Below are positions 7,770-15,317 of a stretch of DNA of 64,000 bases, piece after piece. Made by a program: the position numbers and the translations under genes. Positions within the stretch are counted from its first letter, which is position 1, and each line of letters opens with the position of its first letter. Origin of the DNA: Flavobacterium johnsoniae (GTDB lineage: Bacteria; Bacteroidota; Bacteroidia; Flavobacteriales; Flavobacteriaceae); NCBI RefSeq assembly GCF_001879205.1, contig NZ_MLFK01000007.1, positions 558,001-622,000 on the forward strand, read 5' to 3'. The notes under the pieces were generated by a model. It ran no database searches. It was not told the origin of the DNA and saw only the letters and a list, made by a program, of their open reading frames with translations.

Positions 7770-8802
7770 TATTGAAAATTTAGATCTGGAAGACGAATTA
7801 TTCGAACATTACAGATTTGAAGTCCCTAAAGGTCAGGCGCTTTTGCGTATTGACAAATATTTAATGAATTTGATTCAGAATGCTACGCGCAACAAAATTC
7901 AGAATGCGGCAACTGACGGAAATATTTTTGTAAATGATATTCCGGTAAAATCAAATTATAAAGTTAAACCTTTTGATGTGGTAACGGTTATGTTATCGCA
8001 TCCGCCGTTTGAAAATCATATTCTGCCAGAAGATATTCCGCTGAATATTGTGTATGAAGATGATGCGCTTTTATTGATTAATAAAGAGCCTGGAATGGTG
8101 GTGCATCCTGGTCACGGAAATTATACGGGAACCCTTGTAAATGCATTGGCACATCATTTTGATAATCTGCCAATGAACAGCAGTGAACGTCCGGGATTGG
8201 TGCATAGAATTGATAAAGACACTTCGGGACTTTTGGTTGTAGCTAAAACGGAAGCGGCAATGACGCATTTGGCGAAACAGTTTGAAGCAAAAACTTCTGA
8301 ACGTGAATATATTGCCCTTGTTTGGGGAAATGTTGCCGACGAGGAAGGAACAATTGAAGGAAACCTTGCCAGACATTTAAAAGACCGCATGCAAATGGCG
8401 GTTTTTGCTGATCCTGAAATTGGGAAACCGGCTATTACGCATTATAAAGTTTTAGAGCGTTTTGGTTATGTGACTTTGATTTCATGTAAACTGGAAACTG
8501 GAAGAACGCACCAAATTCGTGCACACATGAAGCACATTGGGCATCCTTTGTTTAATGATGAGCGTTACGGCGGTCATTTGATTTTAAAGGGAACTACGTT
8601 TACAAAATACAAACAGTTTATAGAGAATTGCTTTAAAGCATTGCCTCGTCAGGCACTGCATGCTAAAACGCTAGGTTTTGTTCATCCAACTACGGGAGAA
8701 ATGATGCGTTTTGATACCGAATTACCTCAGGATTTTCAGGATTGTTTAGAGAAATGGCGTAATTATGTAAAATCGCATAATACGGAAGATGATGAGAACT
8801 AA
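7759..8802 (+). CDS. rluD: Ribosomal large subunit pseudouridine synthase, RluD type
   Basis: The enzyme isomerises uridines in 23S rRNA helix 69. The chosen start, 7759, gives 347 residues and overlaps the PASTA stop by 11 bp; the longer frame to 7708 would lie well inside the PASTA gene. An S4-like RNA-binding domain comes first (RIDKYLMNL, IFVNDIPV, near residues 25-80). The catalytic motif GLVHRIDKDTSGLLV follows near residues 145-160 with the key Asp, and ETGRTHQIRAHM near 245. The C-terminal tail is of normal length. Assignment to RluD rather than RluA or RluC rests on domain order and context. Confidence 0.93.
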   Translation: MNNNIENLDLEDELFEHYRFEVPKGQALLRIDKYLMNLIQNATRNKIQNAATDGNIFVNDIPVKSNYKVKPFDVVTVMLSHPPFENHILPEDIPLNIVYEDDALLLINKEPGMVVHPGHGNYTGTLVNALAHHFDNLPMNSSERPGLVHRIDKDTSGLLVVAKTEAAMTHLAKQFEAKTSEREYIALVWGNVADEEGTIEGNLARHLKDRMQMAVFADPEIGKPAITHYKVLERFGYVTLISCKLETGRTHQIRAHMKHIGHPLFNDERYGGHLILKGTTFTKYKQFIENCFKALPRQALHAKTLGFVHPTTGEMMRFDTELPQDFQDCLEKWRNYVKSHNTEDDEN

Positions 8803-8872
8803 TTTTAGATTTTAGAGATTAGATTTTTAGAATAAAGAAAATAGAGAAGAGATTTTATTTTCTTGTATGCAT

Positions 8873-8901
8873 AAAAAAAGCTCCTAAAAGGAGCTTTTTT
8901 G
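8873..8901. terminator. Bidirectional terminator between rluD and the lipoprotein gene
   Basis: AAAAAAAGCTCC and GGAGCTTTTTT pair around a short A-rich loop. Both strands have a T run after the stem, so it can serve the two convergent genes. The stop codon of the minus-strand lipoprotein gene (8884-8886) lies inside the hairpin. Confidence 0.85.
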
Positions 8902-9516
8902 TTTTTGCAGCGTTTTGATAGTCAAATCTACGATTTTGATTTCGCCGTTTGTAAGAAATCCCAGTTTTCCTTCTTGGCTTAAATCACTTTTTTCAAGGGA
9001 ACATTCTAATGTTGCTTTATTATCTACAGAAAAGAATAGCTGATTGTTTTGAACTTTAATTTTTACTGTGTACCATTTATTATTTTGTAATTCTAAGGAT
9101 TTCTTAAACAATGTTGGTCCGCCTCGTTTGCCGTATTCGTCGCTTCCTTTTTTGTATACACCTCTTCCTATTACAATATTCTGATCGATTTGATACAAAT
9201 ATGTTCTGATATATTGTTCCTTATCGATGTTGAGCATGATCTCAAACAGGGATTCTTTTGTCATGTTTACCTTAAAATCAATTTCGTAATTTTTAGGGAG
9301 TTTCTTTTTAGATTCTATTACGCCCCAGTGCATTGGACCGCCTGTTCCTATTAAAGTATCTTTTTGAAGAAACCATTCTTTCGAATTAAAATTCCAATAA
9401 GATTTTAGTGGTTTTATTTCGGTGATTTTGTATGTTTTTTTTTCTGTTGAAATAGTACCGCTGCAAGAAGCGAGTAGTAACGGGAATAGTAATAATAAGA
9501 TATATCTGATTTTCAT
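8884..9516 (-). CDS. Lipoprotein with concanavalin-like (DUF1080-type) fold
   Basis: The 210-residue protein starts with a lipoprotein signal (LLASCSG, Cys near residue 18). The rest has the alternating strand pattern and phrases of the DUF1080/3-keto-disaccharide hydrolase-like beta-sandwich: NFNSKEWFLQKDTLIGTGG, YEIDFKVNMT, WYTVKIKVQNNQLFFSVDNK, GKLGFLTNGEIKIVDLTIK. In the family such domains bind or cleave sugars. I see no catalytic signature, so binding or structural roles are equally possible. Its coding end overlaps the terminator hairpin. It ends a minus-strand run with the ABC gene 10 bp upstream, so they are probably one transcript. Confidence 0.7.
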   Translation of the reverse strand: MKIRYILLLLFPLLLASCSGTISTEKKTYKITEIKPLKSYWNFNSKEWFLQKDTLIGTGGPMHWGVIESKKKLPKNYEIDFKVNMTKESLFEIMLNIDKEQYIRTYLYQIDQNIVIGRGVYKKGSDEYGKRGGPTLFKKSLELQNNKWYTVKIKVQNNQLFFSVDNKATLECSLEKSDLSQEGKLGFLTNGEIKIVDLTIKTLQKQKSSF

Positions 9517-9526
9517 TTTTGTTTTT

Positions 9527-10768
9527 TTAGTTTAGCTCAGAATGGTATTTAATTTTGCCAATTGATCCCGTTGGCGATGGCAAAAGTTCAAAAACCGAAG
9601 TAGGAGCAAGGCCTGATTCGATTCTGTGAGAAACATACAAAATCGTAACATTGGTTTCTTGTTTTATGGTATTGATCAGCTGAATTACTAAATCTACATT
9701 TTCATCGTCTAAACCTTCTACCGGCTCGTCTAGAATTAATAACGGAGGATGTTTTAAAACGGCGCGAACAATCAACGCAACTCTTTGCTGACCGATAGAA
9801 AGATCAATAAAACGTTTTTTTCTTAATTGCGTCATCTCAATCACTTCCAGCCATTGCGAAACGATTTGTTTTTGATGTGTAGTTGGTTCAATATAAAGCC
9901 CGATAGAATCGAAAAATCCGGAGAGGATCATTTCTTCTAAAGTATGGCCTTTTTGAAATAAATCAGTCATGGAAGTGGTGAAGATTCCAATTTGTTTTTT
10001 GATGTCCCAAACGCTTTCTCCAGTTCCTTTTTTTCTTCCAAATAAAAATAAATCCTGACCAAATCCTTTTGGATTATCGCCTGTTATTAAAGATAAAATC
10101 GTGCTTTTTCCGGAGCCGTTTGGTCCAATTAACTGCCAGAATTCGCCTTGTTTTATAGTCCATGATATGTTATCCAGAATTTTTCTTTCGTCGTAACTAA
10201 CCGACACATTTTCTAATTTAATTAATACACTTTCGTGAAAAGAATGCGGCTCGATGGCTTTTGGAATTGAGGATGTATTTAAAGTCTTAAAATGATTTTC
10301 GGTTTTTGAAATAGGATGCAATTCAAAAGTATTATCTTTAATCTGCGCCTTATTCGGAACAAATTCCAAAACATCTACCACACGGTTTAGGAGTTGAATT
10401 ATCGCAATATCATGCGTTAAATCTTTTAAAGAATCTGCCAGAATCACTCTTGAAGCCTGATCCAAATGATCAAACGGATTATCGAAAATTATAAAATCCG
10501 GTTTTTGATTAATACAGTATTTTAAAAATTCTTTTTTGCGTTCGCCAGATGAAAAAGTGCGCAATTGTCTGTGCGATTCCGGCGAAGCCTCAACAGTGTC
10601 ATATTGATATTCCTTTTCGATGAATTTTTCGATTGCAATGTCAGAGAATAAAATCCCTTTTTGGTTGTTAAAAACGGCTAATTCGCCTTTGGCTTCTCCG
10701 GAAAGAAGCGCATCTATAAAAGCTTTTTTATTTACCTGATTTGATAAAAGTATATCCCAATGCTGCAT
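9527..10768 (-). CDS. Double ABC ATPase, ModF-like, with degenerate first domain
   Basis: Two ABC ATPase halves lie in tandem in 413 residues. The second (about 188-405) is intact: Walker A GPNGSGKST, signature LSIGQQR, Walker B LLILDEP and the switch His (VSHR). The first (1-170) keeps a signature-like FSSGERKK but has a degenerate Walker A region (SNQVNKKAF) and Walker B FIIFDNP, where Asn replaces the usual catalytic Glu. No permease gene is adjacent, as is usual for ModF-type proteins, whose role is poorly known. I infer a single working ATP site or an asymmetric dimer. The start codon sits close to the N-terminus of domain 1, so a longer missing N-terminus is not indicated. Confidence 0.85.
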   Translation of the reverse strand: MQHWDILLSNQVNKKAFIDALLSGEAKGELAVFNNQKGILFSDIAIEKFIEKEYQYDTVEASPESHRQLRTFSSGERKKEFLKYCINQKPDFIIFDNPFDHLDQASRVILADSLKDLTHDIAIIQLLNRVVDVLEFVPNKAQIKDNTFELHPISKTENHFKTLNTSSIPKAIEPHSFHESVLIKLENVSVSYDERKILDNISWTIKQGEFWQLIGPNGSGKSTILSLITGDNPKGFGQDLFLFGRKKGTGESVWDIKKQIGIFTTSMTDLFQKGHTLEEMILSGFFDSIGLYIEPTTHQKQIVSQWLEVIEMTQLRKKRFIDLSIGQQRVALIVRAVLKHPPLLILDEPVEGLDDENVDLVIQLINTIKQETNVTILYVSHRIESGLAPTSVFELLPSPTGSIGKIKYHSELN

Positions 10769-10871
10769 TTTTGGTAATTTATATTTTTTGATTTATTAGT
10801 AAAGATTTTGCCGCAGATTTCACGGATTAAAATGATTACTCTTTGTAATTCTTCAATCTGTAACAAAAAGT

Positions 10872-11729
10872 TTAATCTTGTTTTTTTGTTGCTATTTCGC
10901 GGTCATTTCTCGACCATTCGCTCCAGGAACCCACATAAAGTTTCGGGATTTTTATTCCGGCGTAATCCATTGCTAAAAGCGTGTGACAGGCCGTAACACC
11001 AGAGCCGCAGTGCACAATTATATTTTCGGCGGGTTTATCTTTTAAAATAGAAGCATATTTTTCAGCTAAAATTTCAGAAGATTTAAAAAGCCCGTTTTCG
11101 TCCAGATTTTCGCTAAACGGAACATTGACTGCTCCCGGAATATGCCCTGCAATTAAATCCAGCGGTTCTGTAAGCCCGTCAAAACGATTTTTATCTCTTA
11201 CATCTATTACGATATTTTGATTATTGGTTCGGGCTTTTTCCACTTCGTCTATATCGGCTAAGCCTAATTTCCATTCTGAAATTAAATATTTTTCTGCTGT
11301 TTCAAAAACTTCGATTTCTGAACTTACAGGGTAACCTGATTTTACCGCTTCCTGTAATCCTCCGTTTAAAACCTGAACATTTTCATGTCCAATTGCTTTC
11401 AGCATCCACCAAAATCTGGCTGCAGCATTTGATCCGTTTTTATCATCATAAATAATGACGTGCGACGAAGGTAAAATTCCGAGTTTAGAAAGTACTTCAG
11501 AAAACTTAGAAAAAGAAGGAAGTGGATGTCTTCCGCCATTTGCAGGATCTTTTTCGACTGATGCTAAATCTTTATTTAAGTCGATATAACGAGCGCCTTT
11601 TAAATGTTGTGTTTTATAATTTTCTTCTGCATTAATTCCTGCTCTGGCATCTATTAATATAATTTCAGATGAACTATCCGTTTTGATTAAATCCTGAGCG
11701 TTTATGATAGGGGAAAGCTGACTGGCCAT
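10872..11729 (-). CDS. sseA: 3-mercaptopyruvate/thiosulfate sulfurtransferase
   Basis: The 285-residue protein has two rhodanese domains. The N-terminal one (to about 135) lacks the active Cys, as expected. The C-terminal one carries the loop HCGSGVTACHT near residues 240-250. CGSGVTA is the pattern linked with mercaptopyruvate rather than thiosulfate as donor. The cytosolic enzyme transfers sulfane sulfur and can make H2S or cyanide-derived thiocyanate. It lies six bases downstream of the ThuA-like gene on the same strand, suggesting co-transcription. Confidence 0.88.
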   Translation of the reverse strand: MASQLSPIINAQDLIKTDSSSEIILIDARAGINAEENYKTQHLKGARYIDLNKDLASVEKDPANGGRHPLPSFSKFSEVLSKLGILPSSHVIIYDDKNGSNAAARFWWMLKAIGHENVQVLNGGLQEAVKSGYPVSSEIEVFETAEKYLISEWKLGLADIDEVEKARTNNQNIVIDVRDKNRFDGLTEPLDLIAGHIPGAVNVPFSENLDENGLFKSSEILAEKYASILKDKPAENIIVHCGSGVTACHTLLAMDYAGIKIPKLYVGSWSEWSRNDREIATKKQD

Positions 11730-11734
11730 TTTTT

Positions 11735-12586
11735 TTATTTTTTAGAATTTCCCAGCCAAAGCAATCCATTAAGAATTAATTGACTTTCTGTTTTGTTCTC
11801 AAAAGTATACGAAAGTGTTTTATTAGTTCCGTGTTCGTAATCAATATCATTATGCCCCATGTTTATGTAGAACATTTTGTAGTTTTTGTTTGTCCAGACA
11901 ACCGGGTAGTAACCGCTGTGCCAAATTTCGTGTGCTTTTGGCCCGGTTCCCAAAGGAAAACTGCTTGGGTCAATGGCAAGAAGAATTTCAATATCAGGAT
12001 TTTTGGTTAAATCATTGCCCCAGCGATACCATTCGTTTGGTGCCGAAGTAAATGTTTTAGGAAGATTTTTTGTTACCGGATGCTGATTCTCGACTTTTAA
12101 AACGGCCGATGTTGGTTTCCATGTATTGCTTCCATATTCTCCTGAGCCTAAAAAAGTGTTGTGATACCAGTCCCAGTTTTGCGGATAGCTTGAATCTTTT
12201 AGAGCAAAGGCAGAAAAATGAAAGCCAATAAAACCACCGCCATTTTCCATATATTTCCGGAAAGCTTCTCGCTGCTCCGGAGCTTCAGGTCTTGTGTCTA
12301 AAAATAAAACGACTTGATAATCAGCTAAAAATTTGGCATTTAAATTTTTCCAATTGTCTGTAGAGTCGTATACAAAATGATTTTCTTTGGCAATTTTTGG
12401 AAACCATTTATTGGCTTCATGAACAAAACTAATATGTGCCTGATCGTTTTTGGCTGTATAAAAAGCGATTACTTTAAATTTGGTTTTTTCTTTTTTATGC
12501 TGCGAAAATCCTGTACAACAAAATACAAGAAGTACTAATAAGATTCCTTTTTTAGTTAGGGAATAAATGGAATTAAAAGTCTTCAT
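11735..12586 (-). CDS. Secreted ThuA-like protein (trehalose-utilisation fold)
   Basis: The chosen ATG at 12586 (MKTFNS...) gives 283 residues; a longer frame would start at a TTG inside the DUF1398 gene. A signal peptide ends near GFSQHKK. The body shows the ThuA glutamine-amidotransferase-like fold: KFKVIAFYT, YQVVLFLDTRPE, YMENGGGFIGFHFSAF, EWYRWG, YYPVVWTNK and MFYINMGHNDIDY. ThuA proteins act on sugars in some pathways, but many secreted Bacteroidota members are of unknown function. It starts 7 bp after the DUF1398 stop and runs into the sulfurtransferase gene with a 5-bp gap, so the three genes are probably one operon. Confidence 0.83.
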   Translation of the reverse strand: MKTFNSIYSLTKKGILLVLLVFCCTGFSQHKKEKTKFKVIAFYTAKNDQAHISFVHEANKWFPKIAKENHFVYDSTDNWKNLNAKFLADYQVVLFLDTRPEAPEQREAFRKYMENGGGFIGFHFSAFALKDSSYPQNWDWYHNTFLGSGEYGSNTWKPTSAVLKVENQHPVTKNLPKTFTSAPNEWYRWGNDLTKNPDIEILLAIDPSSFPLGTGPKAHEIWHSGYYPVVWTNKNYKMFYINMGHNDIDYEHGTNKTLSYTFENKTESQLILNGLLWLGNSKK

Positions 12587-12593
12587 CTTTAAA

Positions 12594-12983
12594 TTAACCT
12601 GGAATTTTTTCAATTAATATTTCGTTTCCGGCAATATCAAAATAAGTGCAGGTCATTTCGATAATATCTACTCTCCATTTTGCAATGCCGCATTGCCCGG
12701 CATGATTGCAAAAAGTAAGATAATCTGTTTCGCCCTGCTGATGTTTTACCAAAAACTCAATGAAAAGTTCCTTGTTAACGGTTACTGCAACCGAAATTGG
12801 ATTATATTTTTCATCCGATGTTACCATGTAGTTATTTACGCCGTAATATTCGACGTGTCCGTCATTCACAAAAGTGTCATATCCTTTTACGCCCAGAATG
12901 ATTAGGTCTTGTATATAATTTGGAAAATCAGCCCCGCTTTTTACTTTAGCATGTGCTTCTTTGATTTGGTCGATTGTAAACAT
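12594..12983 (-). CDS. DUF1398 family protein (YbcV-like)
   Basis: The 129-residue cytosolic protein matches DUF1398 throughout: FTIDQIKEAHAKVKSGADFP, GVKGYDTFVNDGHVEYYG, HQQGETDYLTFCNHAGQCG and KWRVDIIEMTCTYFD. The family's function is unknown; an E. coli member is phage-associated. Length and both ends are as expected, and it heads the probable DUF1398-ThuA-sulfurtransferase transcript. Confidence 0.85.
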   Translation of the reverse strand: MFTIDQIKEAHAKVKSGADFPNYIQDLIILGVKGYDTFVNDGHVEYYGVNNYMVTSDEKYNPISVAVTVNKELFIEFLVKHQQGETDYLTFCNHAGQCGIAKWRVDIIEMTCTYFDIAGNEILIEKIPG

Positions 12984-13074
12984 AGATATTTAGTTTTAAA
13001 GTTAGAGTTGTCTTGAATTACAAGAATTTTATTTAATAAAACGCTAAAATTAATTCACGGCAAACAAAAAAAGA

Positions 13075-14067
13075 TTATTGTTTCAAAAATACGATTAATG
13101 GTTTTATAAATTGATCGAAAGACTCAATGTGGGGTAAATGTCCGGTATTGGGTACTTCGACTAATTTAGAATTCGGAATTGCTTTTTGAGTTTTTTTACC
13201 CAGTTCAGCATAATTTCCCATCGTTTTTCTAATTTGTTCAGAAACTAAAGGTTTTCCAATTGCGGTTTTATCTCTTGTTCCGATGATTAAAAGCGTGGGA
13301 CTTTTAATGTTTTTAAATTCGTATAAAACCGGCTGCGTAAAAATCATGTCGTACATCAAGGCAGAATTCCAGGCTACGATGCTGTAATTGGGAGCAGTAG
13401 TCCATCCGGCACCAAGTTCAGCCCATTTTTGGTAATCGGCGTTCCATTTTCCATCATAATAGTTTTCCATTTGATATTTTTTGATGCCTTCGTAATTTTG
13501 TTTTAATTCCGATTCGTACCACCAGTCTACCGGTTTGTAAGGAACAACTAATTTCCAGTCTTCAAGTCCAATTGGGTTTTCAAGAACTAACTTTTCTGTT
13601 GTTTCCGGATACATCAAAGTAAATCTCGAGGCCAGCATTCCGCCCATCGAATGTCCTAAAATGGCCGTTTTGGCAATCCCTAAATGATCGAGTAATTTTT
13701 TGGTATTTTCTGCAAACTGCTGAAATGTATATTGAAAATTATCTGGTTTTGATGATTTTCCAAACCCGATCTGATCCGGAACAATAACTCGGAAACCTTC
13801 TTTTGTCAGGGCTTTTATTGTTGTTTCCCAATAAGCGCCATTGAAGTTTTTGCCATGAAGTAATACAATGTTTTTATTGTTGTAATTGGCCGGTTTTATA
13901 TCCATATAAGCCATCTTTAGATATTGGCGCTGGTTGCTTAATTCTAAAAATTGTACAGGAAATGGGTATTCATAATTTGTTAAGTTGATATCCAGGGACT
14001 TAATTTTCTCTTCTTGCGAAAAGCAAAAAAGCGGTAATATCAATAAGATGAGTTTTATAATTTTCAT
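13075..14067 (-). CDS. Secreted alpha/beta hydrolase
   Basis: The 330-residue protein has a signal peptide (hydrophobic to about FCFSQ). It shows the alpha/beta hydrolase elements: oxyanion-loop LLHGKNFNGAYW, nucleophile elbow GHSMGGM (Ser near residue 140), an acid Asp in GTRDKTA and a His in NTGHLPHIE. A cap insertion with several Trp and Tyr lies between strands 6 and 7. Substrate cannot be read; the family includes esterases, epoxide hydrolases and haloalkane dehalogenases. It stands alone, with about 100 bp on either side. Confidence 0.85.
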   Translation of the reverse strand: MKIIKLILLILPLFCFSQEEKIKSLDINLTNYEYPFPVQFLELSNQRQYLKMAYMDIKPANYNNKNIVLLHGKNFNGAYWETTIKALTKEGFRVIVPDQIGFGKSSKPDNFQYTFQQFAENTKKLLDHLGIAKTAILGHSMGGMLASRFTLMYPETTEKLVLENPIGLEDWKLVVPYKPVDWWYESELKQNYEGIKKYQMENYYDGKWNADYQKWAELGAGWTTAPNYSIVAWNSALMYDMIFTQPVLYEFKNIKSPTLLIIGTRDKTAIGKPLVSEQIRKTMGNYAELGKKTQKAIPNSKLVEVPNTGHLPHIESFDQFIKPLIVFLKQ

Positions 14068-14165
14068 TTGAAGCCATTTTAATTAAGAATTATAAATTTA
14101 CCGCTAAGCATTTTGAAATGCAAAGATTAAAGTCTTAAAATTATCAGAAAAAAACTTTGGCGGGT

Positions 14166-15002
14166 CTATTTTTTCAGTGTTACGACTCTTTGCGGATACG
14201 GAATATCAATCGCTTCTTCATCAAAACGTTTTTTGATGCTTTGCAGTAAATCGCAATACATAACAAAACCATCTGTCGAGTTTTTTGCCCAAGCCCACGC
14301 TTTTAATGTTACGCTTGAATCGGCCAGAGCTACAACTCTTGCGATAACCAAAGGTGTATTTTGTTTTTTATTCTCGGCTGTTCTGGTGTCAATAAAAAGA
14401 GGATGTCTGGCAACTTCGTCTTTCATTATTTCCAGTGCTTTTTCAACATCAGATTCATAGCCAATTCCTATTTCGATTATTTTACAGCATTTGGTATCGT
14501 GCATATTGGTATTCACAATAATTTGATTGCTGATTACAGAGTTAGGAATTATGATTCGGTTGTTTTCGGCATCTTTTAAAACTACCTGTCTCAGGTTTAT
14601 ATCTTCAACTGTACCAACAAAACTGTTGATTGTGATTTTGTCGTTAATTCTAAAAGGTTTAAAAATTACCAGAAAAATCCCGCTTACAATATTGCTCAAA
14701 GCCTGCTGTGAAGCCAGACCGGCAACGATTGATATTACACCCGCACCAGCCAGGAAAGAGTGGCCTATGATTTTAAATTCCGGAATTTGAATCAAAGCAA
14801 AAGCAAATCCAAGAATGTAGATTACGGTTATAATTAAGTGTTTTAAGAACCTGAATCCGGTGGCGTCATATTCTTTATTACTTAGTTTTCGATACAAAAA
14901 ATAACGTAATACCTTATCTGTTACTGCTCCTAAGATAATAGTGGTAAGAGCAATTATAGAAATAATAATACCAATCTTAAAGTCTTTTGCAAAGTCGAAC
15001 AT
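14166..15002 (-). CDS. MscS-type mechanosensitive channel
   Basis: The 278-residue inner-membrane protein has three hydrophobic segments (about 10-30, 48-68 and 80-112). The third is the pore helix AGLASQQALSNIVSGI with the small-residue pattern of the MscS gate. KPFRINDKITINSFVGTVEDI leads the beta domain, and PNSVISNQIIVN follows. Such channels open on membrane tension and protect against hypo-osmotic shock. Length matches E. coli MscS (286). A -7 element lies 33 bp upstream of the start. Confidence 0.92.
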   Translation of the reverse strand: MFDFAKDFKIGIIISIIALTTIILGAVTDKVLRYFLYRKLSNKEYDATGFRFLKHLIITVIYILGFAFALIQIPEFKIIGHSFLAGAGVISIVAGLASQQALSNIVSGIFLVIFKPFRINDKITINSFVGTVEDINLRQVVLKDAENNRIIIPNSVISNQIIVNTNMHDTKCCKIIEIGIGYESDVEKALEIMKDEVARHPLFIDTRTAENKKQNTPLVIARVVALADSSVTLKAWAWAKNSTDGFVMYCDLLQSIKKRFDEEAIDIPYPQRVVTLKK

Positions 15003-15034
15003 AAGCTTTTTTAAGTTTTAAATTCATATTTAAA

Positions 15035-15042
15035 CAAAGTTA
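15035..15042 (-). promoter_or_regulatory. -7 element (TAACTTTG) of MscS gene
   Basis: TAACTTTG on the minus strand matches TAnnTTTG and lies 33 bp upstream of the ATG at 15002. Confidence 0.5.
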
Positions 15043-15279
15043 TTGTTATTAATATAAATACTGAATTTTTAATGATTGAAAATAATCTATGAATCGCTAT
15101 TTGTTACTATTTTATGTGTTAAAAAAATAGAATAAATTCAAAAAACAGCTTGCGGATTTGCCTTTCATTATTTGAATTTGAATGAAAATTCTGTTTCGAT
15201 CTTAAAAGTATAAAATACTGATAATTAGTATTGTAAAACAGGATTGAGCAGGATGGTCTCGTTTTGGCTAATGGCTAAA

Positions 15280-15311
15280 TTGGTTATAACTATTTAACCA
15301 TTTATAACCAA
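15280..15311. promoter_or_regulatory. 10-bp inverted repeat just upstream of the lyase-like gene
   Basis: TTGGTTATAA (15280-15289) and TTATAACCAA (15302-15311) are exact reverse complements 12 bp apart. The right arm ends 6 bp before the ATG at 15318. It could be an operator or a hairpin that hides the start region. The rest of the 315-bp gap (15003-15317) is AT-rich and shows nothing else beyond the MscS promoter. Confidence 0.5.
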
Positions 15312-15317
15312 ATCACT

